The notes: generated by a model from the letters alone, not told the origin. Positions 8,906 to 18,438 are shown, numbered from the stretch's first letter. The stretch: 64,000 nt of DNA from Gemmata massiliana (GCA_000531095.1 HG799463.1:184671-248670), one strand, 5' to 3'. Numbers and translations are program-made.

Positions 8906-11900
8906 CTACCCACGTGCTGAGAACGCGCACAACTGCGACACGGCGTCGGCCGAACCGTCGCGGAGCCAGCCGTCGAGTTGCGCCGGGTCTTTGAGCTGCT
9001 GCCCGCGCACCCGCGGGACCGCTACGAACCCGCAGTCCACACCGTCCACCGCGGTCATATCGCCCCACAGTTTCTCGAACTGGCACACCGGGTACACGTC
9101 CTCGTGCCCGTGCCCCCAGCGTTTCTTCACGTCCTTCAGTGTCACGTAGGTCGGCAGCCGCGTCGCCATCTGGTTCACGGCAGCCCCCACTCGCGCGGTA
9201 TCGCTCAGATCATTCCGCGTAAGGCCGAAGAAGTTCAGGAGGCCGTCGATGTCCACCCACGTCGTCAGCGAGTTGTAGTAGGTGAGCATGAACTCTTCTT
9301 CTTCGCGGGGCATCGCCAGCCCTTCGAGAATCCGCACCCGGCCGTTCACGCGCGCCAGCCCGCCCCCTCGATCTTCGAGCCGCCGACCGATCGCCTCGAA
9401 CGTGAGCTGCCGACCCGATTCGAGGTGCAGCCCCAGGATCGCGGGATCGAGGTCGGCACCGAGCGTGTCCACGTTGTGAACGAGCAGCGTTTTCAGTTGC
9501 GGGCGCTCGGCGAGTAAGTCGCGCAGCACACCATTGCGCAGTAAATTGGGCACCTCGTACCAGTGGCCGACCGGGTGCAGGCACTGGAGCGGTTCGTTAT
9601 CGGTATAGTCCGCCCCCTCCCCCGCCCCGCGCGCCCAACCGATCAACGCGGCGTGGGCGCTTTCGCGCACGCGCTGTTTGCGCTCGTCGAGTACCTGATG
9701 TGCAGTTTCTTCCCACGCAAACCGCAAGTCGCGCTCCATCGGAACGAGCCGCAACCCCACCGACAACCCGCGTGAGAGTCGCACCGGTCCCTGATAGCCG
9801 TAAGATCGATTCGCTTCCAGGTGAGCGACGATCGGCTCGTGCGTGAGGTAGCCCGTAGTGAAGACGTGCGGTACGGCCGCGCCGAACGTGTTCGAGATGC
9901 GCTGACTCTTCGCGAGGTGGATTTCGAGGAACGTGCGGTGGTGCCCGCCGAGCCGCGCGAACGGGTGCAGCGCCTTCACTACGCCCGCGCCCTGGGTCCA
10001 CCGGCTACCCGCGCCGGCCGCCAGCGTCACCACCGCGACCTCACCGGCCGCCAGTGCCGCACGGCCGCGTGCCTCGTGTGCCGCACTCAAGCCCGCACGC
10101 GCATCGACCACATCGCCCGCGCGCACGTCCTCCACCACGGTCGAAGCCGGGAGCCGGTTCAGCGCGAGGCCGATCAGTCCACGGCGCAGGTCGGTCCGGA
10201 TGCGCTCGTGCTGCTCGCGGTCGAAGCCGTTTGCGGTGAGCAGTTCGGCGATGTTTCCGCTCTTGGTGGGCGAGTTCGGCGCGCTGGGCAACATGCGATC
10301 AAAGAGAGATTCCACCAACCCGGACAGATCGGGATTGCGGCGCGCGGCTTGCCCCACGCGGTCGAGTTCCACGCGCCGGGACGCGGGCACGGAACGCGGG
10401 TCTTCGCGCAACCAGCGCGGCACCAGGAGCGCGTAGTACCCGCGCGGCAACAGGGCCTCATCGAGCGGTAGTAGATCGGCGGTGGTGCCGTTCGGATTGA
10501 TCGCGAAATCGTAAACGACCGGCTCCATCGCGAACGGCAGGCTCGTTCGCAGCGCGTTCCGCAAGCGGCTCATTTCGGCACGCAGATAGGTTTGTGCTTC
10601 GCGCTTGCGGTTCGGCGCGACCATAAACCCCATCCCGCCGCCGGACATCCCACCGAGCATCCAGAAGCCCCAGAAATCCGCCCCAAACTGCGCCCGCGCG
10701 GACGCGATCAGCGCCTCCGTGAAGGCGTTCGTCGCGGCCGGTATGACCGTTTGGATCGGCCCCGCGAAGTTCCGCGTCGTGGCGCCACCGAGCTGTTTCA
10801 CGTCGCCACTTTGCAGGTGCCCCGCGATCTCGTCGAAGATCCCGAGCGCCTCCTGGCGCGCGGCCCACTCGCGCTCTTCGCGCAACAGGTACTTCTCGGT
10901 GACCATCTCCAGAACCGGACCGACGTTTTGGGCCATCCCGCCGTGAACGAGTACCAGACTGTCTTCGAGGTGCTGGCGCGCTTCGGGCGACACGCGATCC
11001 GGACCGAGAACCGTGTGGCGCGGAAGCAGCCGCCCGCGACTGACACCGAACTCCGGATCGCCCTCGGCCGAAAAAGTGCCTTCAATGAGCTTAATACCGG
11101 GCCAAACGCCGCCCGAATCCTGCCACCCACCACCGGACCCGCCGATCCACTCGCCCAGAATCGCGCGAGCCGCGACGAGCCGGCGCTCGGACTCGGTCAG
11201 CCCGCCGGTCAGTGCCTTCGCTTGCCCGGTCGCGCGCATGCACACCGCAATCAGTGCGGCGAGCAGGTTCGTCGACACCGCGAGCCGCGACCCCTTCGGG
11301 ATGTCGTTCACGACGCTCACGAGTTCGATGCCCAGCCCCGGCCCGACTAACGCTTCGAGTACCTGTTTCAGCTCCTGACGCACACCCTCAAGCCCGGGCG
11401 GAATCAAACCCGACGCGATCACCGCGGCCTTAAGCAGCCCCAAGTAGTCGCGTGCGAAGTCGAACACCTCGGCGAGCGATTTGACATCAGCCGCGGCGTC
11501 CAGGTCGACGCTGACGAGGCGCAGGACCGGCTCGTCGATCACGCGGAAGTACACCTCGATGGGCGGGCGCGGGTGCGTGTCGCGCCCGTTCACCCCGAGG
11601 TCGATCGACACGTTCAGCACGCGCGCGCCTTCGGGGTAGTCCATCCCGAGGAAAAAGATGTCGCTCCAGCACGAGTGCGAGAGGTCCATTCGCACCGGCG
11701 TGCGCTCGCGCAACACCGGGAACGCACCGCCCGGAGTCGCCCGCGTGCGCAATTCGGGGCGCACCCGCAGCGGGTGCTCGTCCGCGGAACCGGTGCGGAA
11801 CATCCAGCGGTTCCCCGCCGCACCGCGAACGCTGGCGCGTACCTGATCCGCCAGCGTTTGGAACGCGAGCGCGTGGTGCGCCACGGCCAGCGCACTACAA

Positions 11901-12229
11901 ACGGGGTCACTCGGCCCGCTAGCCTGTTCTTCCGCGCGGAACAGGCGCACGGCCTCATCGAAGCGCCGGGCCAGCAGGCGCTCGACGCCGGCGTAGGGAA
12001 TGCGACCGCTGGTCGGGAGTTCCGGGCGCGCGGGCAGGTGGAATCGGTCGATTGCGTAGAGGAAGAACAGCGCGCGCACGCGGTCGTAGAGGTTCGCGCT
12101 GGCGCGCCGGAACCGGTCGAGCGCGTCGCGCTCCGCGAGCAACTCGCGGTAGCTCAGTTTGCGACACGCGACCGCCAGCGGCGTGTTGCGCACGACAGGA
12201 TCGGAGGACGTGATGATGTCGAGGAGCAT
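8906..12229 (-). CDS. GHMP kinase-like / UDP-sugar pyrophosphorylase fusion
   Basis: 1107 residues with two sugar-activation modules. After about 180 residues of unassigned N terminus comes a GHMP kinase of the fucokinase type: TPVRMDLSHSCWSDIFF matches the family's PVRxDLxGGWSD start, VNDIPKGSRLAVSTNLLAAL is the (degenerate) phosphate loop, and WMLGGMSGGGMGFMV the C-terminal glycine block. From about residue 740 a UDPGP-type nucleotidyltransferase follows: LAAGAGSRWTQGAGVVKAL, then VHNVDTLGADLDP near 925. The order (kinase first) is the reverse of the plant and Bacteroides FKP enzymes. It follows the GalU-like gene at 12278-13135 by 48 bases, so the two probably act together in making a nucleotide sugar. 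The substrate cannot be read from sequence. Confidence 0.82.
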   Translation of the reverse strand: MLLDIITSSDPVVRNTPLAVACRKLSYRELLAERDALDRFRRASANLYDRVRALFFLYAIDRFHLPARPELPTSGRIPYAGVERLLARRFDEAVRLFRAEEQASGPSDPVCSALAVAHHALAFQTLADQVRASVRGAAGNRWMFRTGSADEHPLRVRPELRTRATPGGAFPVLRERTPVRMDLSHSCWSDIFFLGMDYPEGARVLNVSIDLGVNGRDTHPRPPIEVYFRVIDEPVLRLVSVDLDAAADVKSLAEVFDFARDYLGLLKAAVIASGLIPPGLEGVRQELKQVLEALVGPGLGIELVSVVNDIPKGSRLAVSTNLLAALIAVCMRATGQAKALTGGLTESERRLVAARAILGEWIGGSGGGWQDSGGVWPGIKLIEGTFSAEGDPEFGVSRGRLLPRHTVLGPDRVSPEARQHLEDSLVLVHGGMAQNVGPVLEMVTEKYLLREEREWAARQEALGIFDEIAGHLQSGDVKQLGGATTRNFAGPIQTVIPAATNAFTEALIASARAQFGADFWGFWMLGGMSGGGMGFMVAPNRKREAQTYLRAEMSRLRNALRTSLPFAMEPVVYDFAINPNGTTADLLPLDEALLPRGYYALLVPRWLREDPRSVPASRRVELDRVGQAARRNPDLSGLVESLFDRMLPSAPNSPTKSGNIAELLTANGFDREQHERIRTDLRRGLIGLALNRLPASTVVEDVRAGDVVDARAGLSAAHEARGRAALAAGEVAVVTLAAGAGSRWTQGAGVVKALHPFARLGGHHRTFLEIHLAKSQRISNTFGAAVPHVFTTGYLTHEPIVAHLEANRSYGYQGPVRLSRGLSVGLRLVPMERDLRFAWEETAHQVLDERKQRVRESAHAALIGWARGAGEGADYTDNEPLQCLHPVGHWYEVPNLLRNGVLRDLLAERPQLKTLLVHNVDTLGADLDPAILGLHLESGRQLTFEAIGRRLEDRGGGLARVNGRVRILEGLAMPREEEEFMLTYYNSLTTWVDIDGLLNFFGLTRNDLSDTARVGAAVNQMATRLPTYVTLKDVKKRWGHGHEDVYPVCQFEKLWGDMTAVDGVDCGFVAVPRVRGQQLKDPAQLDGWLRDGSADAVSQLCAFSARG

Positions 12230-12277
12230 ACGGGTCCGTGCAAATGAGAGTGATCGCCCAAATCTTCAGGCGCCTCA

Positions 12278-13135
12278 TCATTCAGAGTGGGCGCTGTTCC
12301 GCTGCGCGAGCAAGTCGACGATTTGAGCCAGGATCTTCTCGCGGTCCACGCCGTCGAGGGCCAGCGCGAGTTGTGCCGTCAGTAGTCCATACTTCAGCCC
12401 GATGTTGTGGCGCTGGCCTGCTACTTCGAGTGCGAGATAGCGCTCGCGGCGGGCGAGTTCGGCCAATGTCGACGACAGATCAAGCGGCCGCCCGCCACGG
12501 TCCAGAGCCGCTTGTTCAGCGAGGATCTCCATGACCAGCGGCGTGAACACGTGAATGCCGAAAAAGCACAGGTAGAAACCGGCTCGCACTCCGGGCACAG
12601 AGAGTACCTGTTCGGCTTCGCTGGGGGTGGGCTTTTCAAGAACGTGCTGGATCTCGTAGAGGTCCGGGCGCTGCGGTACCCGGCGCCCGCCCACGGTCCC
12701 GTAGAACCGCAGCACGCTCTCGCGCGTGGGCTGCACCGCGGATACCGCGCACCCTTCTGCTCGCGCCAGGTCCGCCACTTGCCGCGCGGACCGCGTCGCG
12801 CCGCGGGCGACGTACAGGTGGTCACTGACGAGGTGAAGGAACGGTTGCCCGGCGGTGAACTGGCGCGCGAGCAGCACCGCGTGGCCGTACCCCAACGGTT
12901 CAGGTTGTGTGACGAACGTAAGGAGCGGCGCGTGCGCCCCGGCCGCGGCGCGGTACGTCGGTTCGTCACCGGGTGCGATCACCAGGCAGACGGCCTCGGC
13001 CCCGGCACCCACGACTTCGTCGAGGATGATTTCCAGGGCCTTTTTCTCGACGCCGTCCCGGTCGACCAGCGATTGGGCGGGTAGCCCGCGCTGCCCGCGC
13101 CCGGCGGTGGTAATAACCGCCTTGGTGATTTTCAT
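12278..13135 (-). CDS. GalU-like sugar-1-phosphate nucleotidyltransferase
   Basis: 285 residues of the NTP-transferase fold. MKITKAVITTAGRGQRGLPAQ is the nucleotide-binding start (the GxGxR signature with a slightly altered lysine region), PLGYGHAVLLAR binds the uracil side, HLVSDHLYV is the metal-binding Asp block, and VLEKPTPSEAE is the catalytic lysine segment, as in UTP-glucose-1-phosphate uridylyltransferase. I start at 13135, where the conserved N-terminal motif begins; upstream in-frame codons add a cysteine-rich stretch with no homology I recognise. It lies 48 bases before the kinase/pyrophosphorylase fusion in the same direction and is probably its operon partner. Confidence 0.87.
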   Translation of the reverse strand: MKITKAVITTAGRGQRGLPAQSLVDRDGVEKKALEIILDEVVGAGAEAVCLVIAPGDEPTYRAAAGAHAPLLTFVTQPEPLGYGHAVLLARQFTAGQPFLHLVSDHLYVARGATRSARQVADLARAEGCAVSAVQPTRESVLRFYGTVGGRRVPQRPDLYEIQHVLEKPTPSEAEQVLSVPGVRAGFYLCFFGIHVFTPLVMEILAEQAALDRGGRPLDLSSTLAELARRERYLALEVAGQRHNIGLKYGLLTAQLALALDGVDREKILAQIVDLLAQRNSAHSE

Positions 13136-13319
13136 CGTACCGCACTCATCGAATGAAGAAACGCCCGCGACGGGTAGGAATAGGCACCGGGAACTGAGAA
13201 AGAAAGGGCCGCGCGACACGCGATCGGAAACAGGTTGCGCCGCTCGCGGTAAGGGAACTGCTCGAACCGTTTGCTCCCGCGTCGCGTAGGTGAACTAATT
13301 CGATGCGCGAGGGCACCCG

Positions 13320-13658
13320 ATGGGAGACTTGCGGCCGATTAACGTGATTGTGTTCGGTCTGATGGGACTATTCGTCGCGGTCCTGATCGTTACCGGGATC
13401 GCCAAAGCACGACGCGGGGACGCGCACGCCAGTCGCGAACTGGAGCGCATCCCGCGCGTCATGACGGCGGAAGCCGATCGAACTCTTACTGACTGGTTCC
13501 GAAATATGGACCGGGACGCCGACGGGAAACTGACCCGAGCCGAGTTCCTGGGGACCGACGAACAGTTCAAGCGAATTGATACCGATGGTAACGGTGAAAT
13601 CTCACCTGCCGAGGCCCGCGCCGCGGACGAATGGTTCCGCAAGTCGGTGCCAAACTAA
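13320..13658 (+). CDS. membrane-anchored EF-hand protein
   Basis: 112 residues. One N-terminal membrane segment (VIVFGLMGLFVAVLIVTGIA, residues 9-28) is followed by a short stalk and two calcium-binding EF-hand loops: DRDADGKLTRAEF near residue 62 and DTDGNGEISPAEA near 86, both with the Asp-x-Asp-x-(D/N)-G pattern and a closing acidic residue. EF-hand proteins are frequent in planctomycetes; the calcium loops should face outside the cytoplasm. It stands alone and is divergent from the nucleotidyltransferase gene. Confidence 0.85.
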   Translation: MGDLRPINVIVFGLMGLFVAVLIVTGIAKARRGDAHASRELERIPRVMTAEADRTLTDWFRNMDRDADGKLTRAEFLGTDEQFKRIDTDGNGEISPAEARAADEWFRKSVPN

Positions 13659-13723
13659 ATCACTTTCCAGATTGGCTCGTTCGGTACCGCGCTTACCGGT
13701 TCCAGCATGGGGATTATTCCCAC

Positions 13724-13965
13724 TCAGGCGGCGAGCGTAAGCCCCGGCAGTCGGGTCTCTTGGATGAACGCTCTCAGCAGGTCCGGTCGGTGCCTCGCCG
13801 CGATCAGTTCATCGACCACATGATCCCAGAGTTCCTGTTTGTCGTTGGCCGCCGGGTTCGCCAATCGACCATACTTCGTCCACCCCCAGACGCCCTCATC
13901 CGGGTTCAACTCGGGGACGTAATCGGGGAAGTCCTCTACTACCACGCACGGATGTTTCGCTAGGT
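13724..13965 (-). mobile_element. IS630-family transposase, C-terminal fragment
   Basis: About 80 codons that read KHPCVVVEDFPDYVPELNPDEGVW, the last catalytic block of the DDE_3 (IS630/Tc1) transposases with its Asp/Glu positions, then KQELWDHVVDELI and a stop at 13724. The N-terminal domains and first catalytic Asp are absent; the sequence changes into the integrase remnant near 13965-14005. This is a dead fragment at the left edge of the integrated region. Confidence 0.8.
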
Positions 13966-13981
13966 TGGTATTAAGCGGGAA

Positions 13982-14641
13982 ATGCTCTGCTTGAACGACA
14001 CACAGGCGAAGGTTGTGCGGGAAGCGCCGGTCGGTGCTCCTGTCGGTCCGCTCGTGGTGGCGCTCGGCACCGGGCGCCGACAAGGGGAACTGCTCGCACT
14101 CACTTGGGACGACGTGGACCTGAAGAACGGCACGCCGACCGTCCGCCGTAGCCTCGCTCAAACGAAGGGCGGATTCATCACGAAGGAACCCGAGACGGCC
14201 GCTTCCCGGCGGACGCTGACCGTGCCCGGTTTCGTTGTGGAGACGCTGACCAAGTTGAAGGCGGTAAGACTCAAAGCCTTGGACAAGCCGGTATTTTGCA
14301 CCCGCGACGGTGGCTATTTGTGCAAGAAGAACGTCATGCGGGCGTTCCGGGGCGTCGTGGCGAAGGCGAACAAGGCGCTCCAAGCCACCGCTGAAGGAAT
14401 CAATCTCACAGAGACCGCGGCGAACAGCGAGGGCGGGGTAAAACTAATCCCGGAGAAGGTCCGGTTCCACGACCTACGGCATTCGGTGGCGAGTTTGCTA
14501 TTGTCCACGGGCCACTCGCTCAAGGCTGTGAGCCAACGGCTTGGACACGCCAACCCAACGATGACGCTTCGAGTGTACGCCCGCACGATGCCCAACGACG
14601 ACGCGAAGTTGGTGGAAGGGCTGGCCCAGATAATGGCCTAA
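13982..14641 (+). pseudogene. tyrosine integrase, C-terminal catalytic fragment
   Basis: About 210 codons of a phage-type integrase: GTGRRQGELLALTWDDVDL carries the first catalytic Arg, FHDLRHSVASLLLSTG the His-x-x-Arg, and LGHANPTMTLRVYART the second His and nucleophilic Tyr. The N-terminal arm- and core-binding domains are missing, cut near 14000 at the IS630 fragment. It resembles the intact integrase at 51640-52836 over the shared part. Both are followed by a G/C hairpin and then the tRNA-derived repeat, which suggests this is what remains of an earlier element in the same attachment site. Confidence 0.85.
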
Positions 14642-14703
14642 AAGCCCACTTTTTTTTCGATTGGCTACAGTTGGGGCTTGATTTGGTGAGTGTCAGAAAG
14701 CGG

Positions 14704-14737
14704 CAAGGGCCGCAACCCTTTTGGATTGCGGCCCTTG
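14704..14737. terminator. hairpin after integrase fragment
   Basis: Twelve-base arms CAAGGGCCGCAA (14704-14715) and its complement (14726-14737) around a 10-base loop. A similar hairpin with slightly different arms stands at 52893-52926 in the same position after the intact integrase. Only TTGTGTT follows, so a weak or bidirectional terminator. Confidence 0.6.
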
Positions 14738-14789
14738 TGTTGAGTGCGCGTTACTGGACTTGAACCAGTGACCCCCACAATGTCAATGT
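14734..14789. repeat. attL-like copy: tRNA-Val 3' fragment
   Basis: Identical over 56 bases to 52923-52978. It contains the acceptor arm, T arm and part of the anticodon stem-loop of tRNA-Val(GAC), then diverges at 14790 where the rest of the tRNA would be. This is the displaced att copy left when an element inserts in the 3' half of a tRNA gene. Confidence 0.92.
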
Positions 14790-14890
14790 CCATAAGCACT
14801 TCCGGCTCTGTCCCACACTGTCCCAATCCTCTGGGAAAACGCGGTTGTTGACGGCCGTTCGTTCGCGATTGTCCCGTTGAGTTCCGATCT

Positions 14891-14910
14891 TTGGGCGTAC
14901 ATTGGGCGTA
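14891..14910. repeat. candidate integrase arm site, left
   Basis: TTGGGCGTACATTGGGCGTA: two tandem copies of TTGGGCGTA spaced 11 bases apart. The same 20 bases occur at 52839-52858. The left copy is 101 bases inside attL and the right copy 64 bases inside attR, in the same direction, as expected of arm-type recombinase sites either side of a reconstituted attP core. Confidence 0.7.
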
Positions 14911-14984
14911 CTGCCAAGAGTTGGCTCGCAGTCAAGGAAGCGGTGTGATTCCTCGTCCTCTCGGTTCCACCATGATCAGTAGGA

Positions 14985-17225
14985 TCACTTCGAATTGCTC
15001 GTCGGCGGCAGTTCTTTGACCTCCATCCGACGAACTCGCAGTGTCCCGATACCGGATACCGAGAGCCCGAGGCGCCCGGGTTGCGGCTGCTCAGCGAGCA
15101 CGTGTTCCGTCGTTAGCACGTTATTGATGTACACGCCAATGTGTTTACCCTCGACAACGACCTCCTGTGTAAACCATTCCCCGTTCCGGAACCGCACGGG
15201 TAGCTTGGGCGTCACGCGCAGGTTTCCGTGCTGAATCACACCCGTCTCGGCCACGTCACGTCCGGTAGCGGACCCGATCTGAGCTCGGTACCAATTCCGC
15301 TCGCGCCACAGATAGAGCATGGAGCCGGCCCACCCGTCTCCCTCGATGGTGGTCAGCTGAACGCGGAACCGAAAGTTCTGGTAATCGCTCTTCTCAGTGA
15401 CGAGAGCCCCCCAGGAGCCGAAGACATCGAAGCGAGCGGTCAGAACCCCGTCTGCAACCTCCCACGGCGGGCGGCGGTTCGCTGGTCCAAATTTACGGGT
15501 TTCCCAGCCCGTGAGATCCTTGCCGTTGAACAGCGTGACGTAGCCCTCGCCCTTAGCCGATGGCCCTTTTCCTTTCGGTGCCGGCACCTTGTTCCCTTGC
15601 TCCGGTGGCACGGGTGGAGTCACCGGTTCCAGTTTGGCAGTCACGATACGACGCTTCCCGTCCTCGATTTCGACCTCTTCTCCGAGGACCGTAACGCCGT
15701 CCTTTTTGACTTCCACCTTCCGTGTGCCAGGGCGGACGCGAACTTCTGCTTTCTTGCCGTCACCCCAGGCCAGCGTCACCCGCTCCCCGTCCACAAACAC
15801 GTCCACCCCGTCCGGCAGGTTTTCTAGCACGATCGTCCCGTCCGCCGTCTTCACCTTGAACACACCCGCGGCCAGCGCAACCGCCATCCCGGCACATAGC
15901 CCACCGACGACGATTGCGGCCCACAGCATCCACGATTTCCGCCGTGTCGATTCGAGTGTGTGCACCTCCGCTTTTACCGGACTGGGCTCTTCGGCTTCGG
16001 ACGGGACCGACGGAGTAGAAGCAACGTTGAGTTCCGGCCACGAACTGGTAGGAGTAATACCCGCTCCGGCTGACGCACCGGACAGATTCGGCGAGTTCGA
16101 GGACCGATTCGGTTTGAAGAATGGGGCGAGAGCGTTCGCGACCTCGACTGGAGTTTGGTACCGGTCGGCCGGCTGCTTACACATCATTTTCGCGACAACC
16201 GCGGATACTTCCTCTGGCACGTCCGGCCGAACATGGTGGATCGGCCGTGCCTCCACCGAGTGGTGGGCCTGGAGCACCTCGAACACACTGGCGCCGCTGA
16301 ACGGCGGTCTACCCGTGAGCAGAAAGTACAAAGTGCATCCGAGGCTGTAGATGTCGGCCCGAACATCGGCCCGGCTCGCATCAAGGGTCTGCTCCGGGGC
16401 GATGTAGTGCGGAGTGCCGAGCATCTTCCCGTCGCCCGTCAACCCGCTGTCGACCTTCTCGCTGGTCACCTTGGCGAGACCGAAGTCGAGAATCTTGACG
16501 ACCTCGGCGGCGCCCTCTTGAGCGAGGATCAGGTTGTGTGGCTTAATGTCACGGTGAACCATGCCCTTCTCGTGGGCGTGCTGCAGTCCGAGAGCCACTT
16601 GGTGCGCATACAAGCACGCGCTCGTCACCGGCAGAGGGCCGACCCTTTTGACCACCTTGTCCAGATCTTCCCCCGCTACGTACTCCATCGCAAACACGAG
16701 TAGCGAGTCGATTTCCAGGGCCGCATAGGCGGCGACGACGTTCGAGTGCCGGAGCTGCGCGGCAGCCCGGATCTCTTGCAAGAACCGTTCGGTCACTCCC
16801 GGGGCCGCGAGCAGTGCCCGGTTCACCACTTTGAGAACCTCGACCCGGTCCAGTAACCGATTCCGCGCCAGATAGACGATCCCCATCCCGCCCTTGCCAA
16901 GTTCCCGAACGTCTTCATACTGCGGGTGGTTCGCGAGCTCCGGAGGAATCGCCCCATCGTTCGTCGTGCCCGTCCAAGTGGGCGGTTGGTGGTTCCGAGC
17001 GACCACCGTTGAAGACCCGTTCGGAGATGGAGTTCCGTCCCGCCTTTGGGTCGCCTTCAATCGACCGAGGAAGCTGTCGCCCGAGAGCCCGGCGACCCGG
17101 TCGCGGCAGGTTGAGCACCCCTCAACGTGGTTCGCAATCGTGTCGGCATCGGCGTCTTCCAACTTCCCGAACCCGAACGCGGCCAGTTTTTCATCGGTCG
17201 GGTGGGGAACAGCTTTGGGATCCAT
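14985..17225 (-). CDS. membrane Ser/Thr kinase with DUF1080 extracellular domain
   Basis: 746 residues. The N terminus has a zinc-finger-like HVEGCSTCRDRV block (as in anti-sigma proteins), then a complete Hanks kinase: GKGGMGIVYLAR glycine loop, VLKVVN lysine, HRDIKPHNLIL catalytic loop, DFGLAKV and GTPHYIAPEQT. One membrane segment (WMLWAAIVVGGLCAGMAVALAAGVF, around residue 465) precedes a PEGA-like repeat (LPDGVDVFVDGERV) and a C-terminal DUF1080 / concanavalin-like domain starting YVTLFNGKDLTGW. I chose the ATG at 17225, which has GGAG upstream; the open frame extends 22 codons further. It follows the sigma factor at 17309-17923 by 83 bases, the usual planctomycete arrangement of a sigma factor and its cognate kinase. 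Confidence 0.9.
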   Translation of the reverse strand: MDPKAVPHPTDEKLAAFGFGKLEDADADTIANHVEGCSTCRDRVAGLSGDSFLGRLKATQRRDGTPSPNGSSTVVARNHQPPTWTGTTNDGAIPPELANHPQYEDVRELGKGGMGIVYLARNRLLDRVEVLKVVNRALLAAPGVTERFLQEIRAAAQLRHSNVVAAYAALEIDSLLVFAMEYVAGEDLDKVVKRVGPLPVTSACLYAHQVALGLQHAHEKGMVHRDIKPHNLILAQEGAAEVVKILDFGLAKVTSEKVDSGLTGDGKMLGTPHYIAPEQTLDASRADVRADIYSLGCTLYFLLTGRPPFSGASVFEVLQAHHSVEARPIHHVRPDVPEEVSAVVAKMMCKQPADRYQTPVEVANALAPFFKPNRSSNSPNLSGASAGAGITPTSSWPELNVASTPSVPSEAEEPSPVKAEVHTLESTRRKSWMLWAAIVVGGLCAGMAVALAAGVFKVKTADGTIVLENLPDGVDVFVDGERVTLAWGDGKKAEVRVRPGTRKVEVKKDGVTVLGEEVEIEDGKRRIVTAKLEPVTPPVPPEQGNKVPAPKGKGPSAKGEGYVTLFNGKDLTGWETRKFGPANRRPPWEVADGVLTARFDVFGSWGALVTEKSDYQNFRFRVQLTTIEGDGWAGSMLYLWRERNWYRAQIGSATGRDVAETGVIQHGNLRVTPKLPVRFRNGEWFTQEVVVEGKHIGVYINNVLTTEHVLAEQPQPGRLGLSVSGIGTLRVRRMEVKELPPTSNSK

Positions 17226-17308
17226 CGTCGGGCTCCGGTACCGGGCTGAGATCGGCCAACACTGAGGAAAGGCGCGAGCGGCCACGAACATGTCGCGAAT
17301 CCGCGGAC

Positions 17309-17923
17309 TTAATCAATGAGCCCGGCAGCTTCTTCTCGTAAGCGCTTGAGTACACGCGATTTGGCTACGATCACAGCGTTCACGGACAGGCCCGTTTGTT
17401 GGGCGACCTCTGCTGCAGTCCATTCCCCCAGGGCGAACAGGCGGAACGCCTCCCACGTCGGCGGAGTGAAATCTGGACAAACAGTAGCAAGGAGTTGGTC
17501 GAAAACGCGCTGATCGTGCTCCCGATCCCACTGCTGGGCAAGTGGACTCGCCGGGTCCTCGAGTTGGGACAGGTACCCGTCCGCACTGTGGAAATCGTCG
17601 GACGTCACCGGCCGACGGGTTCGCCGCCACACCCGCACGCGGTTGACGGCTACCTGCCGGAGCCACGCCCGGAACGATCCGTTGCGCTGACGACGGAACT
17701 CGGGCAGTTCCCGAACGACCACGACAAACACGTCTTGGGTCAGGTCGTCGATCTCATGTGTGAGGCCCGGAATCCGGGTAAGCCACGCCCGTATTAATGG
17801 GCGGTACAAATCATGTAGGCGGCACCAGTCGCTGTCGGCGGGTGCGGGGTGCCGAAGGCGCTCGAGTAAGCTGGCGGAAGTTGTGTTCACGGGCGTTCGC
17901 GGATGACCTTGCGTGCTCGGCAC
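17309..17923 (-). CDS. ECF-type RNA polymerase sigma factor
   Basis: 204 residues. Region 2 is visible as LYRPLIRAWLTRIPGLTHEIDDLTQDVFVVVVRELPEF, with the DDLTQDVF core-binding motif and RAWLRQVAVNRVR for -10 recognition. Region 4 is FRLFALGEWTAAEVAQQTGLSVNAVIVAKSRVLKRLREE, an HTH for -35 recognition. The start is a GTG at 17923; a GTG at 17890 giving VNTTSASLLERL is an equally good choice and closer to relatives I know. It precedes the kinase gene in the same direction, so kinase and sigma factor probably form one signalling unit. Confidence 0.88.
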   Translation of the reverse strand: MPSTQGHPRTPVNTTSASLLERLRHPAPADSDWCRLHDLYRPLIRAWLTRIPGLTHEIDDLTQDVFVVVVRELPEFRRQRNGSFRAWLRQVAVNRVRVWRRTRRPVTSDDFHSADGYLSQLEDPASPLAQQWDREHDQRVFDQLLATVCPDFTPPTWEAFRLFALGEWTAAEVAQQTGLSVNAVIVAKSRVLKRLREEAAGLID

Positions 17924-18438
17924 TTACTCAAATCGATGGATCAGCCTAACAGTAATCGAAGAACGTGTCGATGCCCTATCTGCGATCGGCCGTCCGTAAC
18001 AATGTCACTGGTGATCGTATCTGTTGGATTGAAGTGCGAATTGAAGGCGGAAGCTTCGTTTAAGACTGCCAAAGACCACACCAGAACTCGGAATTTCCAT
18101 TTTTTTTGCATTTCCCAGTGACACCAGCCGTCCCGCGTCGCACCCCCTCATGTGGGCTTTGCTGTGCATTGTGCGAAAACGCCCCTAAATGCGTATTAGG
18201 CTACCATAAAACGTATCAGGGAGTCAGGCTCTTCCGTCCCGGTTAGACTCACATCCAACGGGCAGGCACTTAAGAGATAATGTTCGCCTATCCATAATGC
18301 TCGCCTGTTCCGTGGACGGCCAATAAAGGGCATTCCCGAATGTTTTCGCTTTCGCCCGTCGCAGAGCGCGCTTATGATCCATCTCTCCAAATCGGAACAA
18401 TCGGCACGGACGCTAGGACGACGAGCGGACTGCCCACC
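17924..18438. other. intergenic region, divergent promoters expected
   Basis: 515 bases between the divergent sigma factor and methylase genes, clearly lower in GC than the flanks. An open frame at 18340-18438 continues into the methylase and may be its true N terminus. I see no other gene. Promoters for both directions should lie here, but I cannot place them. Confidence 0.5.
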
